A stretch of DNA of 10,423 bases, from assembly GCA_903920975.1 (NCBI GenBank), contig CAIXNZ010000013.1:1-10423 (forward strand). Reading direction: 5' to 3'. Both the position numbers and the translations under genes were made by a program. The notes beneath the pieces were generated by a model. It worked only from the letters and a program-made list of their open reading frames with translations. It had not been told where the DNA came from and did not search any database. Each line of letters opens with the position of its first letter. Position 1 is the first letter of the stretch. Shown here one piece after another: positions 4,984 to 10,423 of the stretch. This DNA is from Candidatus Falkowiibacteriota bacterium. Its GTDB lineage: Bacteria > Patescibacteriota > Patescibacteriia > CAIXNZ01.

Positions 4984-6558
4984 CTAATTATTTAATAATT
5001 CTCTGTCAATATCAATTGTGCTATTGGCATTTTTTTCCATATTCGGATCAAAGGTGGTGGGAATATCAAGCGGCTCACCCATTTTATAATTAGCAAAAAA
5101 TGAATCAGGCACATCGCGCACCAAACTTGGCCACTTATCGCCATAAAGCATTGTGGCCAGTTCTTCTGTCTTTAGCCAGCGCAGCACGCCATTGTGAGTA
5201 ACCACATAAACATCGGGCATGGTGGTTATTTTTATTAAACTGCCTGGCCGATAATTTACTAATCCCCCGAAAGCTATCATGGCTAAATCCGCATCGCTGA
5301 TTTTTATCACATTATTAAAATTATTATACCAGCTTAAATAAGTACTTTTGTCCGGGAAAGAATAACGCTTGCCATCCACGCCGGCATAATAGACAGCGTC
5401 TGTTGAACCTTTTATCAAAGGATTAAAATTAACATTTTTTAAAGCTTGAAATATTTTAACCGGGTTAATCAATCCATTGCCTAGTTTACCGGCAAATTCC
5501 GGATTTGCGCCATCAATATTATCGCCATTTTCCAAAATTAATTCTGCTATTTCCCTGCCGCTTAAAGACGGCTTAAAAGATTTTATCAAAGCTGCTATGC
5601 CAGAGACAACTGGAGCGGCCAAAGAAGTACCTGAATAATCACCGCCAAAATATCCATTTAATTCTACATTCTTTTCATTATGATAAAGCAAGCCGTAAAT
5701 ATCTTCGCCTGGCGCCGCAATATCCACACAAGAAGATCCAAAATTGGAAAAATTGGACAGCTTATTATTTTGATCTACTGCGACTACGCCAATAATAGTA
5801 TTCTCCGAATTTGTACCCTGCGAACAGACAGGGTACATTTTCCTGACATCCATATTAACCGAATGACCATCTGTATTTTCATTGCCGGCCGCGGCAATAA
5901 CCAAAACGCCCCTTAAATAAGCTCTTTCAATGGCTTTTTCCAGCGCCGCATCATAAGTGTCGCCCACAAAACTTAGATTTATAATACTGGCGCCGTTATC
6001 AATGGCGTAATTTATTGCCCTAATTACATCGCTGGTACTCCCACTGCCATTTTCATTCAACACCCGCAGCGGCATTATTTTTATATTCCAGGCCAGACCA
6101 GTTGTGCCAAGGCTATTATTGCCAATGGCCGCAATCACCCCGGCAACCAAAGTCCCGTGAATAATCGCTTCTTTGGAACAAGTCTCAGTCAGAAAACAAT
6201 CATTATCAAATTTTGGCGTGGGATCACTTGTGTTTGCCACAAAATCCCAGCCCTCACCGTCATCAATAAAACCGTTATGATCATTATCAATATTATCGCC
6301 TAAAATTTCATCGCGATTAATCCAAATATTGTCACGCAAATCAGGATGAGCCACATCCACACCAGAATCAATGACCGCCACAATAACATTTGTCGCGCCA
6401 GTTTCTGTCTGCCAAACTTTTGGCATTTGTAAACTTTTCAGATACCACTGTCGCCCATAATCAGGGTCATTAGGAATTAATTCAGCGGCATAACAAAAAT
6501 TAGCCAAGGACAATAAGGCTAAAAAAATAAATATTTGTATAATTTTTTTATTTTTCAT
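4984..6558 (-). CDS. Secreted subtilisin-like serine protease (S8) with a C-terminal surface module
   Basis: This 524-residue protein has a signal peptide at 1-24 (MKNKKIIQIFIFLALL..., likely cleaved after CYA). The peptidase S8 domain spans about 30-375 with a complete triad: Asp64 in 'VAVIDSGVDVAHPDL', His134 in 'HGTLVAGVIAA' and Ser312 in 'GTSLAAPVVSG'. The oxyanion Asn226 is in 'AAAGNEN'. 'DNDHNGFIDDGE' at 91-102 fits a 12-residue EF-hand calcium loop. No I9-type propeptide domain is seen between the signal and the catalytic domain, as in some thermitase-like enzymes. Residues about 384-494 form a module that is also at the C-terminus of the Ig-like protein (7123-8757), with roughly half the residues identical by eye. 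It probably acts outside the cell, cleaving or processing surface or environmental proteins. It lies 2-14 bases before the GtrA gene, probably co-transcribed, and ends in TAG. The leader is AT-rich with no Shine-Dalgarno sequence. Confidence 0.95.
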   Translation of the reverse strand: MKNKKIIQIFIFLALLSLANFCYAAELIPNDPDYGRQWYLKSLQMPKVWQTETGATNVIVAVIDSGVDVAHPDLRDNIWINRDEILGDNIDNDHNGFIDDGEGWDFVANTSDPTPKFDNDCFLTETCSKEAIIHGTLVAGVIAAIGNNSLGTTGLAWNIKIMPLRVLNENGSGSTSDVIRAINYAIDNGASIINLSFVGDTYDAALEKAIERAYLRGVLVIAAAGNENTDGHSVNMDVRKMYPVCSQGTNSENTIIGVVAVDQNNKLSNFSNFGSSCVDIAAPGEDIYGLLYHNEKNVELNGYFGGDYSGTSLAAPVVSGIAALIKSFKPSLSGREIAELILENGDNIDGANPEFAGKLGNGLINPVKIFQALKNVNFNPLIKGSTDAVYYAGVDGKRYSFPDKSTYLSWYNNFNNVIKISDADLAMIAFGGLVNYRPGSLIKITTMPDVYVVTHNGVLRWLKTEELATMLYGDKWPSLVRDVPDSFFANYKMGEPLDIPTTFDPNMEKNANSTIDIDRELLNN

Positions 6559-6608
6559 TTTTATTCAATAAAATCTGTTTTAAAAATCAAGTTATTAATG
6601 CTTGTGGT

Positions 6609-7091
6609 TTAAATCAACCTCCTCTTATGTTCTCCTCCTAGTCTTAGGAGGAGAGGGTCGGGGTTTTCGGGGATTCTCCCCTTTTCCAAGGGGAGAAAAC
6701 AAGAGGGGTTGTGAAGGAGGGGTTCGGGGGAGGTAGCTAAACGCTGACACAAATTGTAAATTTCATCTACGGTAGAATTAGTACTCTTTAAGATATCGCC
6801 ATTCCAATATCTTTTTACATAACAGCCATAATTTTCTAAAAATTCTTGTCTGACTTTATCTTTCTGTCTTTGTTTCAAAATTGTATGCACTTCACCATCA
6901 AGTTCAATAACTAATTTTAACTGCGAACAATAAAAATCTACAATGAATGGACCGATCCCAAATTGTCTCCGAAACTTGAAACCAATCTGTTTATTTCTCA
7001 AAATTTGCCACAATACAACTTCGGCTTTCGTCATTGTTTTTCTTAATTTTCTTCTCAACTCCTTATTTGATTTTAAATTAAAGAGCCGCAT
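6609..7091 (-). CDS. DUF559-family protein (Vsr/PD-(D/E)XK nuclease-like fold) with a repeat-derived tail
   Basis: The protein has 160 residues. The core, about 12-115, matches DUF559: 'LRRKLRKTMTKAEVVLWQIL' with Glu24, 'RRQFGIGPFIVDFYC' with Asp52, 'LVIELDGEVH' with Glu63, Asp65 and His69, and 'YVKRYWNGDIL' at 91-101. These are the positions expected of a very-short-patch-repair-like endonuclease fold, so a DNA-cleaving role is plausible but unproven. From about residue 120 the tail (SPEPLLHNPSCFLPLEKGR...) is not part of the family core. It is encoded by two perfect hairpins (6631-6654, 6674-6697) and G/C-rich direct repeats such as GAGGGGTTGTGAAGGAGGGG. It lies between two secreted-protein genes with spacers of 50 and 31 bases. 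Whether the tail is translated or tolerated is unknown. Confidence 0.85.
   Translation of the reverse strand: MRLFNLKSNKELRRKLRKTMTKAEVVLWQILRNKQIGFKFRRQFGIGPFIVDFYCSQLKLVIELDGEVHTILKQRQKDKVRQEFLENYGCYVKRYWNGDILKSTNSTVDEIYNLCQRLATSPEPLLHNPSCFLPLEKGRIPENPDPLLLRLGGEHKRRLI
6631..6654. repeat. Perfect hairpin in the 3' end of the DUF559 gene
   Basis: TCTCCTCCTA (6631-6640) and TAGGAGGAGA (6645-6654) form a perfect 10-bp stem with a GTCT loop. It has no poly-T tail in either direction, so it does not look like a standard terminator. It lies within the last 15 codons of the DUF559 reading frame. Confidence 0.8.
6674..6697. repeat. Second perfect hairpin in the DUF559 tail
   Basis: TTCTCCCCTT (6674-6683) and AAGGGGAGAA (6688-6697) form a perfect 10-bp stem with loop TTCC, 19 bases from the first hairpin and with the same geometry (10-bp arms, 4-base loop). 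The flanks are short G-rich repeats (CGGGG at about 6659-6671, GAGGGGTT twice in 6703-6725). Confidence 0.8.
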
Positions 7092-7122
7092 ACTTTTTAT
7101 TTTTGTTTTTCGGTCAAAATAA

Positions 7123-8757
7123 TTACAGTCCCTTATCCGCGTTGATTGAAGTTGCGGCTCCGCTTACGGTCAGCGGACTAAAATCGCCAGTGCCGCTGAT
7201 ATCTGTTCCCATTTTATAATTAACAAAAAAAGCATCAGGTATATCATCAATTTTGGTGGCCCAATTATCGCCATAAAGAGCCTTGGCCAAAGCTTCGGTT
7301 TTCATCCAGCGCAAAGTACCATGGCTATCAACAGCGTAGGCCTTGGGATCAGTATCAATCTTTACCATTCTAATTCCCGGTTTATAAGTGACATTGCCGC
7401 CAATAGAAATTAAGGCTAATTGCGCATCTGTAATTGTTTTGACTGCGGAAAAATCAGCATACCAACTTTGATAAACCTTGAGCGTGGGAAAAACATATCT
7501 CTTGCCGTCATTGGCATAATAATAAACTGCCTGACCGCTTGATTTGACCAAATCGCCATAAGAGACGCCGGGAATTGCTCCAGGTGAGGCAACTGTTAAA
7601 GAAAGATTTTTTATCACGGTGGCGCCTGATTTTATGGATAATGTTTTAACGCCCAAAGAAGTGGAGCGGGCTTCAAAATTTACTTTACCATCAGCTCCGG
7701 TATTATTATTTGGAATGGTAATAATTACTCCCGAACTGGTTTCAACTGTAATTGGCTGATTAGCAACTGGCTGATTATTCATATCTTTAAGTGTGACAAT
7801 AACCGTCGCTTTATCAAGCCCGTCGTTTAATATGGAAGTTTTATCAATGGCTACTAAGGAATTAGCGGTTGATATTGTCTGCTGATTCTCACGCACAGTG
7901 ATTGCTCCTGTTTCAGTATAATTACCCCAGCCATCATGCGCCGCCAAACTGATAATATGCGGACCGTCAGTAATATTTTGCCAGTCATAGCGCCAAGTAT
8001 GGTAAGAAGTGTCTAATTCCTGGACATCATAAGACTGGCCATCAATAATAATTTTAAAATCACGGATATAAGTATCGCCCTGATCGCGCGCCAAGCCCTG
8101 GATCATTAGTGCATTTTGATTTAAAACCTGACCATCAAATAAATTAGTAATGACTAATTTTGGACCAAAGGAGTCAGTGGCCGTAGTGTTGAAACTTTGA
8201 CCATTACTATTATCAATGGCTTGATCAAGCGGACCATTATCGACGGATGCCATAAATATGCCAAATTCTCCAATATCAAATATTCCATTATCATTATCAT
8301 CTGCTAATTGCGGTATTTCCATAATGGTTGTGCCGGCTTTTGCAACATTAAAAAAGGTTTCCACAGAGACAAAAAATCTCTGGCTGGTGGTTATTGGTTC
8401 CGACAAACCATCTAAATACCATGATTGATAAGTGGAAGTAAAATTAAAATTACCGATTACTTTATCCACTCCCATGCCCTGAAAACCCGCAGGTCCGGCA
8501 TCTAACCAGAGCGTCATGTATTTTATCTGATAATAATAATCAGCAGTACCCAAGTTTCTAATGCTTAAAGCTTTTAAAGTATCGGCCTTGGCAGGTGTTA
8601 AGGTAAAATCCATTATCAGATTGTCAAAGGTTCTGGGATAAATAACCGCATAAGGCGCCTGCATATTGGTAATGGCGCTGGCATTAAAAGCCAAGGCTGG
8701 TGTGGCGCAAAATATTGCGCCCATAAAAATAATTGAAATGATGATAAATTTTTTCAT
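7123..8757 (-). CDS. Secreted Ig-like surface protein with the shared C-terminal module
   Basis: This 544-residue protein has a signal peptide at 1-23 (MKKFIIISIIFMGAIF..., cleavage after ALA). Residues about 24-195 are a beta-rich domain I do not recognise, ending in an EF-hand-like loop 'DDNDNGIFDIGE' (153-164). Residues about 199-290 ('LFDGQVLNQNALMIQGLARD' onward, ending 'AAHDGWGNYTETGAITV') look like a bacterial Ig-like fold. Residues about 298-390 ('AIDKTSILNDGLDKATVIVTL' region, 'GADGKVNFEARS') resemble the Big_1 invasin/intimin-type domain. Residues about 404-516 are the module shared with the S8 protease, with signature 'DGKRYVFP', 'GTLRWMKTEALAKALYGDNW' and 'PDAFFVNYKMG'. A structural or adhesive role at the cell surface is inferred. 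The leader AAAAAAATATG lacks a Shine-Dalgarno sequence. A TATAAT at 8784-8789 (minus) overlaps the RAYT stop but has no good -35 box. Confidence 0.88.
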   Translation of the reverse strand: MKKFIIISIIFMGAIFCATPALAFNASAITNMQAPYAVIYPRTFDNLIMDFTLTPAKADTLKALSIRNLGTADYYYQIKYMTLWLDAGPAGFQGMGVDKVIGNFNFTSTYQSWYLDGLSEPITTSQRFFVSVETFFNVAKAGTTIMEIPQLADDNDNGIFDIGEFGIFMASVDNGPLDQAIDNSNGQSFNTTATDSFGPKLVITNLFDGQVLNQNALMIQGLARDQGDTYIRDFKIIIDGQSYDVQELDTSYHTWRYDWQNITDGPHIISLAAHDGWGNYTETGAITVRENQQTISTANSLVAIDKTSILNDGLDKATVIVTLKDMNNQPVANQPITVETSSGVIITIPNNNTGADGKVNFEARSTSLGVKTLSIKSGATVIKNLSLTVASPGAIPGVSYGDLVKSSGQAVYYYANDGKRYVFPTLKVYQSWYADFSAVKTITDAQLALISIGGNVTYKPGIRMVKIDTDPKAYAVDSHGTLRWMKTEALAKALYGDNWATKIDDIPDAFFVNYKMGTDISGTGDFSPLTVSGAATSINADKGL

Positions 8758-8784
8758 ATTTTTTTAATAAATTATCTTTATTAA

Positions 8785-9378
8785 TTATAAATATTTTTCG
8801 TCCTCTGCCTCGCTTTGCGGGCTTCGGCCGATATTGATGGGATTGTTGCGATCCAGTTCCCAATTGATGGGATTATGGGCAATATATTCCTTTATCCGCG
8901 CGTAATCCTCGTCGTTTTTAATAATGTGTTCGTAATACCGCGGTTGCCATTCAAAATCCGATAAATTATTTTTATTACATTCACGTTTAACCGCGCCTTT
9001 AAAACCGCGATTTATTGATGACAAATTGCGCCGTTGCGGGCCGAATGTATTTTTCGTAAATTGTAGAGACGCATTGCAATGCGTCTCTACGACGGTTGGG
9101 TCGTCTTTAATCACCAAAATCCCATGAATATGATTCGGCATAATGATAAAATCATCCAAAAATACATTTGGCCTTAATTTTGGCGTGTTTAACCATTCCT
9201 CCAATACAATCTTCCCAATCTCTGATAAATAAATATTATTATTCTTAACCTCGCCCAAATTGCATTTTCTATCCTTCGTGCAAATGGTCACAAAATAAAA
9301 ACCTTCTTTTGAATAATCCCAATCCGTCAAACGCGTACTGGCCACGCGGTATTTATTTTTGAAATATTCATCCCCCAT
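8785..9378 (-). CDS. REP-associated tyrosine transposase (RAYT; Y1/HUH family)
   Basis: The 197 residues match the REP-associated transposase branch of IS200/IS605-like Y1 enzymes. The opening 'TRLTDWDYSKEGFYFVTICT' at 15-34 is the family's first strand. The HUH metal site is 'IIMPNHIHGILVI' (His83, His85), and 'SSINRGFKGAVKRECN' at 120-135 is the helix after the variable loop. The nucleophile lies in 'FEWQPRYYEHIIKNDEDY' (Tyr148 or Tyr149), followed by 'IKEYIAHNPINW' at 162-173. These enzymes cut and join single-stranded hairpin DNA. The loop between HUH and the helix contains residues 97-105 (VETHCNASL) encoded by a 28-bp palindrome (9063-9090), and the frame is intact. A hairpin lies 15 bases upstream of the ATG (9393-9430). 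It stands between two secreted-protein genes. The last ~15 residues (GRSPQSEAEDEKYL) are low in complexity and may also be repeat-derived. Confidence 0.93.
   Translation of the reverse strand: MGDEYFKNKYRVASTRLTDWDYSKEGFYFVTICTKDRKCNLGEVKNNNIYLSEIGKIVLEEWLNTPKLRPNVFLDDFIIMPNHIHGILVIKDDPTVVETHCNASLQFTKNTFGPQRRNLSSINRGFKGAVKRECNKNNLSDFEWQPRYYEHIIKNDEDYARIKEYIAHNPINWELDRNNPINIGRSPQSEAEDEKYL
9063..9090. repeat. 28-bp perfect palindrome inside the RAYT gene (REP-like)
   Basis: GTAGAGACGCATTG is followed at once by its exact reverse complement, ending CTCTAC. Each strand therefore begins with GTAG, the tetranucleotide known to mark the 5' side of REP hairpins recognised by some RAYTs. It is read in frame as VETHCNASL (residues 97-105). 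I recall similar GTAGAGACG...CGTCTCTAC palindromes being dispersed in several bacterial groups, but could not check this. Confidence 0.9.
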
Positions 9379-9392
9379 TTTATTTTTGCCTG

Positions 9393-9430
9393 CCTGCCGA
9401 AGTCCTGAATTTTTGAAGGACGAAGGCAGG
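9393..9430. repeat. Hairpin with symmetric GAA internal loop upstream of the RAYT
   Basis: CCTGCC (9393-9398) pairs with GGCAGG (9425-9430) and GTCCT (9402-9406) pairs with AGGAC (9417-9421). The two stems are separated on both sides by GAA, giving a symmetric internal loop, and a 10-base loop caps them. The left arm is preceded by a further TGCC, making a short CCTGCCTGCC repeat. It lies between the surface-protein terminator and the RAYT start and has no poly-T tail in the gene's direction. REP-like element or transposase control site are both possible. Confidence 0.7.
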
Positions 9431-9478
9431 TTTTCCTCTCTCTATTTTACACCAAAAACCCCATATTTACCAAACACA

Positions 9479-9508
9479 AAACCCCTCCGACTTGCGTCGG
9501 AGGGGTTT
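9479..9508 (-). terminator. Rho-independent terminator of the surface-protein gene
   Basis: AAACCCCTCCGAC and GTCGGAGGGGTTT form a perfect 13-bp, GC-rich stem. On the minus strand the loop is GCAA, a stable GNRA tetraloop, and the stem is followed by TGTGTTTGG. It starts about 60 bases after the stop codon of the gene ending at 9568. A smaller stem, TCCCG/CGGGA at 9519-9533, lies between them. Confidence 0.88.
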
Positions 9509-9567
9509 GTTATTCCCCTCCCGCTAAACGGGACTGAGAATCTATATCAGTGAATCAACAATAGAGA

Positions 9568-10423
9568 TTAGACCTTCAATGCGCCAGCATAGATACCACC
9601 GCGGAAAATGATGCCAGACAAACCATTGTAGTTTGCAGTATCATAATTGATGGAGTAACCAACATTTACGCCTCCATCGCTTAAATAAGCCTGGATAGTA
9701 TCGCCGACACCTAAGCTAGAAGTGTCACAAATGAGAGACAACTGCTTAGTCTGACCCTTAGCAATGACGAAGTTTGCCAAATCAAAGTCAAATGAAGCTA
9801 ACCCATCGGCTGAAGCATCACCTGAATCTAAAGTAGTAGCTACTTCTTTTATAGTACAACTGCCCACGCTTGCGATGGCACTAGAAGAAATATTAACATT
9901 TAAGATATTGCCATATCCATTAACGAATGTAACATCATCAGCATCATCAGCCTTGACATTAAAGATAGCGATTAAGCTATTAACGCCAGGCACTAATGTG
10001 CCAGATGGTGAAGTAGCGGCCACGCTAAAGAATGGACGAGAACCCATAACAACATGAGAAACTGTGCCAAGAGGAATTACTACGCCAGGAGTAGTAGAAA
10101 GATTAATAGTAGCGCCAGAAGATTTGCCAGTACCATTTATGTCACCTACAGCTGCAATTTGAGGCATTAATGGCATTGTGCTGACAACTGTTACGCCGTC
10201 AACCAAAGCCACATCAACCTTAACTGTTAAGACAACAGAACCACTAGCTGGAACAAGAACTGTATTATCAGCCAATGTGAAATCAGCGATAAGATCACCT
10301 GCAGCCACTGCCACAGGATCAGCAATTGAACCGCCGTCAGCTCTGGCACTGCTATATAAGTACCAATTTCCCACAACTGGAGTACTTGATGAATTTGTAA
10401 CCTTAACCTCTTTTAGGTTAATG
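9568..10423 (-). CDS. Beta-rich surface protein, C-terminal part (5' end outside the window)
   Basis: The frame is open from the window edge to TAA at 9568-9570, giving 284 residues of the C-terminal end. A GTG at 10374 is only an internal valine, because the frame continues upstream with INLKEVKVTNSSSTPVV. The sequence is rich in Ser, Thr, Val, Ala and Gly, with alternating polar and hydrophobic strands, and is poor in Cys and charged residues. At least two beta-sandwich-like units can be guessed: one ending near 'VALVDGVTVVSTMPLMPQIA' and one around 'SPSGTLVPGVNSLIAIFNVKA' with a later 'LASFDFDLANFVIAKGQTK'. I recall this 'SPSG-LVPG-N-L---FNV-A' style from large Patescibacterial surface proteins, but no family name can be given with confidence. 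The shared module of the neighbouring secreted proteins is absent. The terminator at 9479-9508 ends the unit. An S-layer-like or fibrous role is inference. Confidence 0.8.
   Translation of the reverse strand, partial: INLKEVKVTNSSSTPVVGNWYLYSSARADGGSIADPVAVAAGDLIADFTLADNTVLVPASGSVVLTVKVDVALVDGVTVVSTMPLMPQIAAVGDINGTGKSSGATINLSTTPGVVIPLGTVSHVVMGSRPFFSVAATSPSGTLVPGVNSLIAIFNVKADDADDVTFVNGYGNILNVNISSSAIASVGSCTIKEVATTLDSGDASADGLASFDFDLANFVIAKGQTKQLSLICDTSSLGVGDTIQAYLSDGGVNVGYSINYDTANYNGLSGIIFRGGIYAGALKV

Noticed and set aside
6559..6573. TTTTATT-C-AATAAAA palindrome just upstream of the protease start as an operator
   Set aside because: It is made only of A and T apart from the centre base, lies in an AT-only context, and is within chance expectation.
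10372..10374. GTG start for the right-hand surface protein
   Set aside because: The frame continues upstream to the window edge in the same beta-rich style, and the segment has no signal peptide, so the true start is outside the window.
1..10423. Reassigned UGA codon (as in Gracilibacteria/Absconditabacteria)
   Set aside because: All visible genes stop at TAA or TAG, which first looked suggestive, but every reading frame is full length under the standard code with no in-frame TGA needing translation.

Overview
The window is A+T-rich. Every gene I can support lies on the minus strand, so transcription runs from high to low coordinates. Small genes, very short spacers, A-rich leaders with almost no Shine-Dalgarno sequences, and secreted proteins sharing a 'GKRY-FP ... 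LRW-KTE ... LYGD-W' tail all suggest a Candidate Phyla Radiation (Patescibacteria) genome, probably Parcubacteria-like. This placement rests on family resemblance recalled from memory, not on a search. No rRNA, tRNA or CRISPR array was seen.

Right half (about 4565-10423), in transcription order: the 3' part of a long beta-rich surface protein (9568-10423) with a strong terminator at 9479-9508; a REP-associated tyrosine transposase (RAYT, 8785-9378) with a hairpin just upstream and a 28-bp perfect palindrome inside its coding sequence; a secreted Ig-like protein (7123-8757); a DUF559 (Vsr-like fold) nuclease-family gene whose 3' end consists of hairpin DNA (6609-7091); a secreted subtilisin-type S8 protease (4984-6558); and a small GtrA-family membrane protein (4565-4969). 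The Ig-like protein and the protease end in the same module of about 110 residues, so they are probably displayed or anchored at the surface in the same way. The two mobility-associated genes sit between the surface-protein genes.

Centre (4073-4564): a 490-bp gene-free stretch packed with back-to-back hairpins. It has four copies of a GCGGGCT/AGCCCGC stem, AAGGT/ACCTT stems, and GGCCACT/AGTGGCC stems. Two of the last type carry an extra inner hairpin. Several copies differ by paired changes that keep the stem intact, which points to selection on folding or to spread as a folded single strand.

Left half (1-4072): surface-glycan genes. These are an NAD-dependent sugar epimerase/dehydratase (3041-4072), a GT2 glycosyltransferase (1926-2984), a GT4 glycosyltransferase (621-1799) and the start of a second GT4 (1-494). 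With GtrA they suggest synthesis and export of a cell-surface polysaccharide or glycoprotein glycan. The two GT4 genes share a near-identical 30-bp leader, and the spacers carry degenerate short-period repeats.

The observations most worth following are the palindrome inside the transposase gene with a related hairpin 6 kb away, the covarying hairpin array, and the shared C-terminal surface module.
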